NCBI GenBank assembly: GCA_027405735.1
Contig: JAPEHQ010000001.1
Span: 2,294,001-2,358,000, forward strand
Source: Mucor racemosus
Lineage: Eukaryota; Mucoromycota; Mucoromycetes; Mucorales; Mucoraceae
Direction of reading: 5' to 3'
DNA length: 64,000 nucleotides
This document shows positions 47,548 to 59,283 of this stretch, one piece after another. The translations under genes and the position numbers were made by a program. Each line of letters begins with the position of its first letter. The first letter of the stretch is position 1. The notes under the pieces are model-generated. The model had not been told where the DNA came from and did no database searches. It saw nothing but the letters and a program-made list of their open reading frames with translations.

Positions 47548-49263
47548 ATGTCTTCTTCTACATCCTCAAACCCTTTGTTAAGTTATATCGGTGGTGCAGC
47601 AGTTGCTGGAATCAGTGTACTTTCTGCTATTTATAATGATCGTGCTGTTTTCGATCCAAAGCGTGAAGGCATTAAAACTCAATCTGGTTGGCCTTTGGTG
47701 GGCAATTTACCCGTTTTAATTCAATATAAAGAGAAAATGCACGATTTCTTGTTGGAAGGATTTACACAATTAGATGAAATGACATTGTAAATAGTTTTTT
47801 TTTTGTTAGATATTGCATATATTCAAGATTAACTAAATTTTATGCATAGAACAATGTCTGCTCTTGGTATTCCTCGTCATATTGCAACTTTAGATCCAAG
47901 AAATGTAGAACATGTGTTGAAAAGTAAGATATCTATAATATTTGATGAAATCAAGCAAAAACAAACTAAACATTTTGAAATAGACAACTTTGAAAACTAT
48001 ATTAAAGGCCCTGAATTTCATGCATCGCTTGTCAGTTTATTCGGAAATGGTATCTTTAATGCCAATGGTGAAGATTGGAAATATCAACGTAAAACTGCAA
48101 GCCATATTTTCAATGTCAAAAACTTTAGAGATCACTTTACAGAGTAATATTTGATTATCTATAAAACCAAAGTTTAGGGACTAATGCGTAATTGTAGTGT
48201 CTTTGTAGAAGAAATTGAATTCATGTCAAGCCATATCTGGGACAAAGCAGCTGATAATAACGAAATTGTTGATTTCCATGAAGTCATGTTCAAATTCACA
48301 TTGGATTCCTTTATTTTACTTGGATTTGGTGTTCATTTAAATGCATTGAAATCTGATGGAAAAGTACCATTTGCAGCAGCCTTTGATGAAGCACAAAAAA
48401 CCACGTTCCAAAGATTTGTCAATCCCATTTGGCCCATTACCGAGCGTCTTTTGAGTATGGTCATGCCCTGGAAATCTAGCATGAATAATCATTTAGATGT
48501 AGTCGATACTTTTGCAAGAGAAGTAACTGAAAAACGTCGTATTGAAATTGCTAATGGAGAAGTTCACCGCGATTTGCTTTCTCGTTTCATGGATGCTCGT
48601 AATGCTCAAGGCGAACTTTTGAATAATGATGAGCTTCGTGATATTGTATTGAATTTTGTTATTGCAGGTAGAGATACTACAGCCCAAGCACTTTCTTGGA
48701 CATTCTATATGCTCCTCTGTCATCCTCGTGTAGAAGAAAAATTACTCGAGGAAATCCATGAAAATATCACCGAAGAAGTAATGCATGATTCACCCGCATT
48801 ATTTGAAGTCATCAAGAATATGAAATATGCACATGCTGTCTTTTACGAAGTGTTGAGGCATTATCCTTCAGTTCCACTAAATCAGAAATATGCTCTTAAT
48901 GACGATATCTGGCCTGATGGTACTCAAATTCGTAAAGGAGATTATATTTTATGGTGTCCTTATGCTCAAGGTCGTTGTGAAAAAGTATGGGGCCCTGATG
49001 CAAAGATATTCAAACCTGAACGTTGGATCAACGAACAAGGAGAATTGCGCAGAGAAAGTCAAGGTCAATGGCCAGCATTCCATGCAGGACCACGTGTTTG
49101 CTTAGGTCAACATTTAGCTACTTTAGAAGCTCTTGTGGCTATTATTTTTCTTTTAAAGCGATACAAGTTTAGTTTAGTTGCTGGTCAAAATATTACTTAT
49201 CAAGTATCTCTTACTTTGCCCATGTTGGAGGGCATGAAAGTAATGGTTCAAAAGAGAGAATAA
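47548..49263 (+). CDS. Cytochrome P450 monooxygenase
   Basis: Four exons (47548-47786, 47850-47923, 47984-48143, 48198-49263) give 512 residues, the usual size. Residues about 8-26 form an N-terminal membrane anchor, followed by the proline-containing hinge GWPLVGNLPV. P450 landmarks are WKYQRKTASHIF (helix C), AGRDTTAQALSW (I-helix oxygen groove), EVLR (E-x-x-R of helix K), PERW and the heme-binding loop FHAGPRVCLGQHLA with the axial Cys. It resembles the fungal fatty-acid and alkane hydroxylase type, but the substrate and CYP family are not assigned. The 60-base intron at 47924-47983 has no in-frame stop and a length divisible by three. Confidence 0.95.
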
Positions 49264-49634
49264 ATTAAATAAAGCAAATATTTTTCTGTGAAAATTTCAA
49301 TTAATGCCCTGAGAAGAAAGATTTAGAGTTTTTTCAAGAGTTAAAATCACAGTTAAACAACAGTATAAAATCTGTGAACACTTTTGAGCATGTCAGGTAT
49401 ATGATGGCATTTTTTATTTTACAATATTAGCTTTTAAAACCATCAAAATATAGCTTTTTATTTTTAGCGACATGACATTCTGTTTTTTTTTTTTTTTTAG
49501 TGCGACACCTTCTTTTTCTTCATCAAGCAAGGTGTCCCCCTTTTATATTCACCGCTTTAATTTATACAGTAGCCAATTGTAAGAACTCGTTTTTATCTTC
49601 TTTCCTTCCTTTATTTTTTCCCCTATAATATACT
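49264..49634. other. Intergenic region P450 / AP-2 sigma
   Basis: 3' flank of the P450 gene followed by a pyrimidine-rich promoter-like segment (49480-49630) of the AP-2 sigma gene. No other feature is seen. Confidence 0.45.
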
Positions 49635-50262
49635 ATGGTAAATATCCATTTCTTTAATTAGCTAAACACGACGAAAATTTAATTGTGCATATTTATAGCT
49701 TCGATTTATTCTAGTACAAAATCGCCAAGGAAAAACTAGATTAGCAAAATGGTATGTACCTTATGAAGACGAAGAAAAGGTAAAGCTAAAAGGAGAAGTG
49801 CATCGTCTTATTGCACCGAGAGACCAAAAGCATCAGAGTAATTTTGTGGAGGTATGATTTTGTTTGTTAATTGGAAAAAAAAAAAAAAAAGTTTCTAGTT
49901 GTTAAATACGATTGAATAGTTTCGAAACTATAAAATTGTATATCGTCGATATGCTGGATTATTTTTCTGCGTTTGTGTTGATGCAAATGATAATGAGTTA
50001 TCATATCTGGAGGCTATTCATTTCTTTGTTGAGGTTTTAGATGCATTTTTTGGAAATGTATGTGAGTTAGATTTAGTATTCAACTTTTACAAGGTAAGCT
50101 TAGCAAGTGATTTTGAACAAAGGAAACCATTGTATTTACCAATCGATCAATCGAATTCAGGTCTATGCTATTCTCGATGAAGTGTTTTTAGCAGGCGAAA
50201 TTGAAGAAACAAGTAAAAATGTAGTTTTAACAAGACTTGATCATTTGGATAAATTAGAATAA
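49635..50262 (+). CDS. APS2: AP-2 adaptor complex, sigma (small) subunit
   Basis: Four coding exons (49635-49637, 49699-49851, 49920-50093, 50161-50262) give 143 residues, matching the family length of 142. The protein is a longin-fold core subunit of the clathrin adaptor AP-2 and helps bind dileucine cargo at the plasma membrane. The family sequence is strongly kept: [69 protein letters not shown] and [13 protein letters not shown]. The sequence is closer to sigma-2 than to sigma-1 or sigma-3 subunits. The first coding exon holds only the ATG, directly followed by a 61-base intron. Confidence 0.96.
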
Positions 50263-50470
50263 AAATATCACGATATACCTTTTTTTCCCTCAATGTGGTG
50301 TATTTGTAACACCAAAACCCATTAAATGAGAGAGTAAACGGTGTTTTAATAAGGCCTTCTTCTCACCTTCCCTTTACCCGTTGGGGATGTTTTGTTCTTT
50401 TCCCTCCCTCTTTCTCTTGTTTTATATATTCAATAATAAAAAAAATTGATAAAAAAGAAGCCCCATAAAA
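50263..50470. promoter_or_regulatory. Spacer and promoter region of Tup1 gene
   Basis: Only 208 bases separate AP-2 sigma from Tup1 in tandem. The segment is pyrimidine-rich (CCCTTTACCCG, TCCCTCCCTCTTTCTC), with TATATATTCAATAATAAA just before the start. Confidence 0.4.
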
Positions 50471-52419
50471 ATGTCAGTTTACAACCATCGACCTATGGTT
50501 CCTACAAATCAAACACGATTATTAGAACTTTTAGAAGCAGTAAAAGTTGAATATGATCAGCTTAGTCAAGAAGCACAAATTACCAAGAGTCAAAGAGATG
50601 AATATGAGCACAAGGGTAATTTAGTAGATTCAAGAGGTTAAAATCAACACAATTAACCAGTATTTTTTTATTATAGTTAATAGTCAAATTCAAGAAATGA
50701 ATGTATTTCAACAAACATTGTTGGATTTGGAAAGAACTCAACAAATGTTAAAGAAACAGTTACGTGTTTTTTTTTTATATGTTTGTAAACAAATTGCAAT
50801 GTATTAAAAATTATCATTATTATAGATACGAAGAAGAAATCTCTAGATTAAGACAACAATTGGATCAAATGCAACATAACGGATATCAGCCATCTCAGCA
50901 ACCTGATATTAAGCCATCTCAACCACCACCAGCTCCTCCTCCATTGGCTGCTTCTCCATTGACTAATGTACCTCATTTTGGTCCCCCTCCCTCTCAACAA
51001 CAACAACTACAAGGTCAACCAGCATTAAGTAATAGACCTAAATCAGCATTACCTCCACCCCCTCCACCACCATCTTCATCGGTTTCACAAGTAAATCAAC
51101 CGAGTATTGGATTAAATGATCTTGATCCTGAATCAGTACCAGCCAACATGAAAGTAGAAGGACAAGATTGGTTTGCATTGTAAGCTTATTCTTTTTCAAG
51201 AAATCAGAAATACTTAAAAAAGACATTCCCCTTTATAGATTCAATCCAAAGGTACCAAGATATATCAAAGTTGATCTTGTCCATACTTTAGATCATGATA
51301 GTGTTGTTTGTTGCGTAAAATTCAGTATGGACGGTAGATTTCTTGCTGCTGGATGTAATCAAGCAACATATATTTATGATACCATCACTTCAAAACGTGT
51401 AGCGTAAGTGAAAATCTTATTTGTTACACTACAACTTTATATTAATACCAACTCTATTACTTTGACCCCCCTGCGTTTTATTTAGTGTACTTCAAGATGA
51501 AACTGCTGGTAGAGATGGTGATTTATATATTCGATCTGTTAGTTTCAGTCCTGATGGAAAATATTTAGCCACTGGTGCAGAAGATAGAAGAATTAGAGTA
51601 ATATATATTTGTTTTTGTCTATTTATTTTTTATTTTTTAATTTAACCTTTTTTTTTTCTTCTTTCTTTATTATAGATTTGGGAAATCGCAAAAACACGTA
51701 TAAGATGTGTTTTATCAGGACACGAGCAAGATATTTACTCACTTGAATTTAGTCGTGATGGCCGTATTCTTGTTTCTGGCTCAGGTGATCGTACAACAAG
51801 AATCTGGGATTGGTTAGATGCCAAATGTTTACATACTTTACGTATCAATGAAGTAGATCAAAGCGATCCTGGAGTAACAAGTATTGCTGTTTCACCAGAT
51901 AGTAGATTAGTTGCTGCTGGTAGTTTGGATAAAATGGTCAGAATTTGGGATGCCGTTAATGGTACTTTATTGGAAAGATTAGAAGGCCATAAAGATAGTG
52001 TTTATTCTGTTGCATTTATGCCTGATGGTAAAACTTTGGTGAGTGGAAGTTTAGATAAAACCCTTAGAATGTGGCAATTGGGTGATAGATCCAAAAATCC
52101 ATGTATTCAAGTATTTTCAGGTCATAAGGACTTTGTTTTATCTGTTGCTACTACACCTGATGATCGTTGGATTGTTTCTGGCTCAAAAGATCGAAGTGTT
52201 CAATTCTGGGATCCTAGAACTGGTCAAACACAATTCATGTTACAAGGCCATAAAAATTCAGGTATTTTAATACAGCTTATTTTATTATATCAACATATTC
52301 ACATTTTTATTACAGTGATATCCGTCGCTACTAGTCCTGGAAGAAGACCATTATTTGCTACTGGTTCTGGTGATAATCGTGCAAGGATTTGGAGCTATGA
52401 ACCTGTTGCTTCATCTTGA
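50471..52419 (+). CDS. TUP1: General transcriptional co-repressor Tup1
   Basis: Seven exons (50471-50615, 50677-50758, 50826-51179, 51239-51403, 51486-51597, 51676-52261, 52316-52419) give 515 residues. The N-terminal helix (about 12-90; [19 protein letters not shown]) is the tetramerisation and Cyc8-binding part. A Pro/Gln-rich linker with polyproline runs follows (about 95-170). The region [19 protein letters not shown] precedes the WD40 part as in Tup1. The C-terminal propeller has seven WD repeats, among them [37 protein letters not shown] and [12 protein letters not shown]. Tup1 with Cyc8 represses many gene sets when recruited by DNA-binding factors. The last intron (54 bases) is also open in frame. 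Confidence 0.97.
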
Positions 52420-53004
52420 ATTCAAACACCCAATGAAATTTCCGGATCTCGTTTTTTCACGAAAATAACATAATTTACTTAGTTTTGTCTTTTTTTCTCC
52501 CTTTTTTTCCTATTATAATTGTATTCACACTTTTCTTTTCATATTATTCATGTACCAAGAAATTATAATTGATTTTTTTATTTATATATTTTATTTGAGA
52601 ATTTGTGGATAAATTAGTTTTTCCAAATATTTTTTACAGATGGTTCAAAAATCTAACCAACCAATCATTCAAGAAATTGATCAATCAAATCTTGGAAAAA
52701 AAAAAAACCAAGATCCTGTAATCATTCGAGATGATTGTAACCCTTTATAAACAATAAAAAAATGAAAAATTATATATCAAGTAAGCATAGATATCCTTTT
52801 GAAATAATCTAATATCGTTTATTGTGTTTTGCATGTCATTTTTTAAGCAATTTTTTGAATTAAGATTAAGAAACATTGGGTGATACCAACCATGATTGTG
52901 AGAAATAATTTTGATGGGTCAAACCCCGCGAACCAAAATGCTGATATATAAAAAAAGAGATCCTTTTTATACTAAAACATCTTCTTTCTTTTATCTATTC
53001 AAAC
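52420..53004. other. Intergenic region Tup1 / ADC synthase
   Basis: AT-rich 3' flank of Tup1, a poly-A tract at 52697-52707 and, at 52945-52955, a TATATAAAAAA element about 55 bases before the ADC synthase ATG. Confidence 0.45.
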
Positions 53005-56000
53005 ATGATACCAACATCTCAACAAGAAGCAAATTTACGTCATATAAAAACACTTATCATAGACAACTATGATTCATATACCTTTAATTTATTGCAATTG
53101 TTCGATAATAACAGTAATGTCATGGTTATTCGAAATGATCAATATACTTGGTAGGAATTTTGCTTTGCTTTGTAGTTGTAGTAATAGAAGTAGAAAATTC
53201 ATACAAAATCATTTAGGCAAGAATTTGCCATTAATATATTGCCTTATTTTGACAATGTCATTGTATCACCGGGACCTGGAAGGCCAGAGAGATCCGAGGT
53301 AAAGTTAGAAAAGTAGTAACAGATATATCCCCCCCCCCCTTGATTTGATGTCTAATTACGATAATGGCGCAGGATTTTGGGATTTGTACAGAGTTATTAA
53401 AGGCTCAATTGGATCCAAATCAATCCCATTTACATAGGCCTATATTTGGTGTTTGTTTAGGACATCAAGGCATTGGACATTTGCTAGGTGGAAAGGTATT
53501 TATTGTAATCATTGGACAACATACATGGAAGTTTAACTTTGTATAAAGGTAACTTATGCTTCAAGAATTATGCATGGACGCATGTCTCAAGTGCATCATC
53601 AACAACCGGAAAATACAAACTACAAAGACATAATGCATCAATGCCCTTCGCCATTTTGGGCTGTTAGATATCATTCACTTGTCGTAGAGAAAGATTGTAA
53701 ATATTGAGCAGCTTTTGGAAATCTATAATTTATTAACAAAATCTTGTAGCATTACCCGAGGATTTATTACTGACAGCTTTTTGTTATGAAAATGATGCAG
53801 ATATGGACGCTTTGAGAAACGCTACATTTTTAGCAGATGGAGATAAGGAAGAATCAAGCAGAAATCACTATTTAGATCATTCGAATAATGAGAATAAGGA
53901 TACACAAATTACAGTTATGGGATTTCAACATAAACATTTGCCATTGTGGGGCGTTCAATTTCATCCTGAATCAGTATCTACCGAGGAAGGAGCAACAATG
54001 ATGAATAATTTTCAGAAAGAAACATATAAATGGATGATAGACGAGGTTAGCCACCATTAAAAGATATTGGAATGCAAATATCTAATATGTATATATTTTC
54101 AGGGACATCGACCTTTATTGACAACGCCATTGAATGCTAAATTGTTATCTAGTTCAGTAGCTTTACCAAAATCATTAAAAACACCACTACCACCAAACCA
54201 GATAAACCATAAAATAGAGTTACTGGTAAAAACTAGTTGTCATCACTGGGTAGATCCAGAATCTCTAGTTGACGAATTACTATCAAACCCATATGGAGAA
54301 CAATATATGGGATGGTTAGATAGTAGTCGAAGTTCATCACCTTATTCATGCATGTCAGTATTATCCACTAGTCCAGCCATGATGTTGACTTATTCAACAT
54401 TACATCGTCAAGTCAACACTACCACAAGATCTGGTCATTCATCAACTGCAACCTTAGAAAGTGGCACATTTTTTGACTACATTTCGCAAATGTTAAACCA
54501 ATACACCGATATAGTTCCTCATGCTGTTGAGGGAGGAAAACCATCCGTTGGTCTTGATTTTCAAGGTGGTTTAGTTGGTTATTTTGGTTACGAAATGAAG
54601 CGAGAAAGTATGGACGGCTACAGTATACCAAAAGAGCAAATGTGTGCCTGCCCTCATCACCACTCTTCAGATCAACAACAACGCAACTGTTGTTTATGCG
54701 TAGAAGAACCCGATGCAGCATTTCAATTTGTCGATCGATTTTTAGTATTTAACCAATTGAAGCGAGAGATTTACATTTGCTGTCTAGTAGTAAAAGATCA
54801 ACCCTCATCACCTATTGGATTTAAGCAACATCAACAAGCTAAAGCCTGGATCGAGGAGCAAGAAAACACTTTATTAAGGACCTCTCAACTCATTCTAAAG
54901 CGTAGAATAGCAGATGAGATTAGTTTGAAAAGTGCATCAACAACACCTACTCCATCTGTCAACATTACCCTTGCAACTAAATTATTTGAAGCTGATGCAG
55001 AGCATGAAGCATATCTTAAAACCATTGAACAATGTGTAGATAATATTAGAGAGGGAGAAGCTTACGAGATTTGCCTTACTACTCGGTTCCGTTTAGAATT
55101 ACCAAAGTATATCACTACACAAACCAATGATCCTACCTTATGGCGTCTTCATACTCGCTACCTAAGAAAGAACAATCCTGCACCTTTTTCTGCTCTTTTG
55201 ATGTTTCCTGGAATGGGTTTATTGAGCTCAAGTCCAGAGCGATTCTTAAAAGTAAGCAAAGATCATATTGCAGAAATGAAGCCTATTAAAGGAACAATGG
55301 CGCGTGTATTGAAATGTGTTTGTGAGGATGGACAATGTGATTTTGATATCGATTGTCAAGAAAGGAAGACAGTACAAGATAATAAGAGAAAACAACAATT
55401 ATGGCAAGATGTCAAGGAAAGAGCCGAAAATTTGATGGTATATAACATATATATATTTTACTGTACTGTACTGTAGTATTTACTCATTACTTTTTTTTTT
55501 TTTTCATATAGATTGTTGATTTGATTAGAAATGATTTAGCACAAGTGTGTGAACCTAGTAGTGTATGCGTACCTAAATTAATGCATGTAGAAACATATGA
55601 AAAGGTGCATCATTTGGTATCAACTATTCGTGGTACATTACACCCTCATGTCAATAGTGTAGAAGCACTTCAAAAATGCTTTCCTCCTGGTTCCATGACA
55701 GGGGCACCTAAATTAAGATCTGTTCAAATACTTGATCAATTAGAACACCACAAACCTCGTGGTGTTTATTCAGGCTGTTTAGGATACTTTTCTTTAAACG
55801 GAAGTGCTGATTTTAATGTTGTTATTCGTACAGCAGTTGCTTCTACAAAGGCAAATGATACAGTTGAAATTTCGGTTGGCGGTGGTGGTGCCATTACATA
55901 CTTATCTGATCCTGAACAAGAATGGAGAGAAACACTTTTAAAGACAAAGAGTGTAGCACCAAGGTAAAAAAAAAAAATAGACTATTAGTATATGCATAAA

Positions 56001-56060
56001 ACATCTAAATAACCTTTTATATATGTTTATAGTGTAAAGGAATTTCTTGAAGATCAATAA
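53005..56060 (+). CDS. ABZ1: Aminodeoxychorismate synthase (fused PabA-PabB type)
   Basis: Eight exons (53005-53150, 53217-53298, 53373-53495, 53549-53696, 53750-54045, 54103-55437, 55512-55963, 56033-56060) give 869 residues. It makes 4-amino-4-deoxychorismate, the p-aminobenzoate precursor of folate, from chorismate and glutamine. The N-terminal class I amidotransferase shows [24 protein letters not shown], the nucleophile loop [12 protein letters not shown] and the His/Glu pair in VQFHPES. The C-terminal chorismate domain shows [41 protein letters not shown] and [12 protein letters not shown]. The Lys in PIKGT is the residue that distinguishes PabB from anthranilate synthase (PIAGT). One chain carrying both parts is usual in fungi. 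It is convergent with the Q/N-rich gene. Confidence 0.96.
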
Positions 56061-56141
56061 TTTATTTTTACATTAAAACAATATACACGAGTATACCCTT
56101 TTTTATTATTGTTTTTATCTATTAATTAAATATCTTTTTGT

Positions 56142-57623
56142 TTATGAAAAATAAGCACTACCACCACCACCTCCTCCTCCCACATTGCCATTGTCACCTC
56201 TATTAGGAGAATATTGTTGATTTGGATAATAAGGGGGAGCTCCATATGGATATTGATGAAGATGGTGATGCAAAGGAGGAGGAATGTCAGAATAGTCATA
56301 AAATTGCTGCTGCTGCTGCTGTTGTTGTTGTCTTAATGTAGGTCTCCTCATATTACCTCGAGATCCTTTTCTGTTTAATCTGTATTGTTCTTCATGTAAA
56401 TTACTAAATGATTTTCTACGTTGCCTACCATCGTAATATCTTGCTTGCATTCTTTGAGGAGGAGGAGGAGGTTGAGGAGGAGCCATATAATAACCTTCAT
56501 GATCTAATAAATATGGATCATCATTTGCTAGATAAAAATCTCGATTATCATCATATAAACTTTGATAGTATGATTGTTGTTGCTGAGGCGGATGAGGATG
56601 ATGGCTATAATATCCATTTCCATCATGTGGTGTACGATTATCTTGATGATCCATGAGATAATCTCTGTTATTATTACTGTTATTATTATTGTTGTTATCA
56701 TTATTATTATAAATGCCTCTACTAGTAGTTGAATGCCTATTATTTGGTTCTTGATAATTGGTTGTCATGTCTGCACTTTTGTTGTAGATTTGTCGATTGT
56801 TTTCAGGTGATGGATAAGTATAAGCATTCATTCTTCCTTTGCTTGGATTTTTACGTAACTGTGGGTAATTGTTAGGATCAGATTTAGAAGGTGTCGGCTT
56901 TGGTGGCTGCTCAAAAGAACGCCTATGATTATATGCTTGTTGTTGTTGTTGTTGCTGTTGTTGTGGAATGGGTTCGTCAATGAGTTGTAACATGTCTGCT
57001 AATTCTTTAAGCTCTAGAAATTTACTAACAAATAAATCCTTGATTTCATCTCTTTCTTGTGTTGTTTGCGGTGGACCTCGTAACCCATTATTGCTAGTGT
57101 ATTTTGAGGGGATCTCCGCAGAAGAAGATGATGATGAAGATGTTGGTAATGCAAATGGAGGCATTTCTGATACTAAATGTTGTTTTTCTTTTCCTTTGTT
57201 ATTGAAGCTATTTGATCGAGAATTGACAGATGGTCTTTGTTGTAGAGTTTGTTGAGGTACATTTAAAGAATATGGTATCGAATTGTTCGTTGTAGTGGCA
57301 TCAATTGAATTGGTTTTTTTGATAGTATTAATAGGCTGCGTTGCACCGTGAAACGAATCTTGTATTATCTCCGGTCTTGCCGATGTAGATGATCTCTTTT
57401 TGTCCATTGGAAATTGTACTTGTCTTTGAGGGATAGGTTCTTTAATAATGATATGAGAAGTTGAGGAAGTTGCTGGTGTAAATGTAGCATGATTTCTTGT
57501 GGTTCTTGCTTGTCTTTGTTGTTGTTGTTGTTGTTGTTGTTGAATAGGACCTGTATCTACATAACCAAGTTTATCCTGAATGTCAATAATGTCAATTTCA
57601 TTAGGATCCAAAGATAGTGTCAT
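56142..57623 (-). CDS. Q/N-rich low-complexity protein of unknown function
   Basis: A single 493-residue frame without introns. I recognise no family. The N-terminus is acidic (LDPNEIDIIDIQDKLGYVD) and is followed by four Gln runs, an Asn run (NNNNNN), Tyr/Pro/His-rich segments and a closing Gly run (GGGGGGG). The only non-repetitive stretch is about residues 187-216 (QERDEIKDLFVSKFLELKEL continuing to LQLIDEP), which could be a short helical module. Many Arg-Ser/Thr sites occur. The composition suggests an intrinsically disordered, condensate- or prion-like protein. The gene is divergent from Vfa1 and ends 81 bases from the end of ADC synthase. Confidence 0.8.
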   Translation of the reverse strand: MTLSLDPNEIDIIDIQDKLGYVDTGPIQQQQQQQQQRQARTTRNHATFTPATSSTSHIIIKEPIPQRQVQFPMDKKRSSTSARPEIIQDSFHGATQPINTIKKTNSIDATTTNNSIPYSLNVPQQTLQQRPSVNSRSNSFNNKGKEKQHLVSEMPPFALPTSSSSSSSAEIPSKYTSNNGLRGPPQTTQERDEIKDLFVSKFLELKELADMLQLIDEPIPQQQQQQQQQAYNHRRSFEQPPKPTPSKSDPNNYPQLRKNPSKGRMNAYTYPSPENNRQIYNKSADMTTNYQEPNNRHSTTSRGIYNNNDNNNNNNSNNNRDYLMDHQDNRTPHDGNGYYSHHPHPPQQQQSYYQSLYDDNRDFYLANDDPYLLDHEGYYMAPPQPPPPPQRMQARYYDGRQRRKSFSNLHEEQYRLNRKGSRGNMRRPTLRQQQQQQQQQFYDYSDIPPPLHHHLHQYPYGAPPYYPNQQYSPNRGDNGNVGGGGGGGSAYFS

Positions 57624-58084
57624 TTTTTAATTTCTTAAATGGAAAACAAAAGAAAAAAAGGGAGAAAAAGAAGAGCAAATATACAGTTAAAAGTATTTAT
57701 ATTTCGTGTAATTTCGTCAAAAAGAAGGGTTGATCACAAGGCAATGAACTTGAGAACGATGTGTGATACTAAAAGATGGCGGACCTTTCTTTTTACAGTG
57801 AAAAGATCATCATTACAGCAAAAGAAGCCCTCGAGTAAACAATGATACATCATTTAGCATTTTGTATCATTATAAAAGCCAAATGCGCTTTTCTTTTCTT
57901 TTTCTTTTTTTCGCCTCCTCTTTTTCATTGAAAGCAACTTGGCTTTGCATAATAAACACTTTATCAATGTGCTTACAGACGCTCCATTGTGCGATCAAAT
58001 GACGAAATTCCATATAAATTTTGAAACTTTTTTTTTCTTTTTCCCTTTTTCTTTTTCTGATTTCTAGTTTTTCCACAACCAATA
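57624..58084. promoter_or_regulatory. Divergent promoter region, Q/N-rich gene and Vfa1
   Basis: A 461-base spacer between two diverging starts. Long pyrimidine tracts (57888-57910, 58027-58060) precede the Vfa1 ATG, and a purine tract lies just upstream of the Q/N-rich gene. No TATA element is clear. Confidence 0.45.
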
Positions 58085-58744
58085 ATGGCATCAGCAGAAT
58101 CAAAACAATCGCAACGACTACAAAATCTATATATTGCTCGTTTAGTTACTCAAGAAAGGCCTTGCTTTGTTTGTAGCAAATTCACTGGTGTAGTATTAAC
58201 GTCTGCAGACAATAGCAATACAGATTGGTTTTATGTTTGTCGAGCACATTTAGGTGATTTTAATTTTTGTTCAAAATTGGGAGGTTCACCAAAACCTGCA
58301 CAGAATGCACAATTGAAAAAGGGACAATTAGCAAACAGACCTCCTGAAAGTGATAGTGTTGTTGATTTAGTATCGAGTTTAGGTTCTGCTTGGAAATCAT
58401 GGCGGGGGAGTGGTAAAAATTCAGAGGATGAAAAAGACAAGAAGGAAGAAAAAAAAAAGAACGATGCTGATGATGAGAAAAAGGTAGAGGAGAAAGATGA
58501 GACCGAGGATAAGAAATCTGCTTCTTCTTCTTCTTCTCCTCCAACTCCCAGTAACAGTAGTACACCACCTCCATCAGTTCCTGCTTCACCTCAACAACCA
58601 GTACGTTTTGTAATTCAACGTGATTACTTTTATTTGAGACAACGTGAATATCAAAAGAAGATTCAAAAGAAGGAAGCCTCCGAGAAATTGAAAACTCTTC
58701 AATTTCCTGAAGTTCCAAAGACTTTACCCAATATGCAAAAATAA
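58085..58744 (+). CDS. VFA1: VPS4-associated protein 1 (Vfa1)
   Basis: An uninterrupted 219-residue frame. The N-terminal part carries a zinc-type pattern: CFVCSKFTGVVL, then WFYVCRAHLGDFNFC, with four Cys and one His. A Lys/Glu/Asp-rich linker and a Ser/Pro-rich segment follow. The C-terminal helix is basic (YFYLRQREYQKKIQKKEA) and ends near PEVPKTLP. This layout matches the fungal Vfa1 family, whose yeast member binds the AAA ATPase Vps4 and stimulates it in the ESCRT/multivesicular body pathway. In yeast the C-terminal MIT-interacting motif makes the contact, so the last helix here is the likely binding part. The family call is firm, and the function is taken from yeast. Confidence 0.9.
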   Translation: MASAESKQSQRLQNLYIARLVTQERPCFVCSKFTGVVLTSADNSNTDWFYVCRAHLGDFNFCSKLGGSPKPAQNAQLKKGQLANRPPESDSVVDLVSSLGSAWKSWRGSGKNSEDEKDKKEEKKKNDADDEKKVEEKDETEDKKSASSSSSPPTPSNSSTPPPSVPASPQQPVRFVIQRDYFYLRQREYQKKIQKKEASEKLKTLQFPEVPKTLPNMQK

Positions 58745-59283
58745 TAAATAATATAGATAGTTAGACATTTTGGTTTTTGTGTACCCTGTTTGAATTTGGG
58801 TTGTTTTTCAAAATTTTCATCATCAAGTGGGGAAAAAAAAGTATTCGTGAATTCAGTGGACCCACAGGAGTAGAACTGTACTGCTTGTATGTTTATACAT
58901 TACAGGTATGATTCTTGAAAATCCTTTGAATGTCATGTAATTGCTGTTCAATATGTTTCAAGGAGCATTGCAAAAGCTTACTTCCGACCCGGACTCTATA
59001 TCAATGATTAGGCAAAAAGTATTCTGAAAAAAAAAAGCGGGGCCATACAAGAGAATCAACGATATGAGAACAGAGATGAATCTTCCCTTTCATTCTATTG
59101 CTGCATTTGGGAGGTAATGAATCATCCATCCATCCATAGATTATATTAATGAATAGCATACTGATCAATGAATTTTTTTCTATACATTTATATTACATCA
59201 ACCATCCAACATTTACAATTCATTATTTAATCTCAACATTCAACAATTTATAATCGATTCAACTCAATAGATAATTATCAGCA
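58745..59283. other. Intergenic region Vfa1 / eL34
   Basis: 3' flank of Vfa1, then the eL34 promoter with a CATCCATCCATC repeat near 59126-59137 and an AATTCAACAATTTATAATCG-type leader. No other gene is seen. Confidence 0.45.

Noticed and set aside
47924..47983. Treating the P450 second and third exons as one continuous exon
   Set aside because: Reading through inserts 20 residues absent from the family, whereas splicing gives the expected VLK-N-NFENY-KGPEF continuity with good splice sites.
53331..53340. Poly-C run as a regulatory site
   Set aside because: It lies within a short intron of ADC synthase and is best seen as a simple homopolymer.
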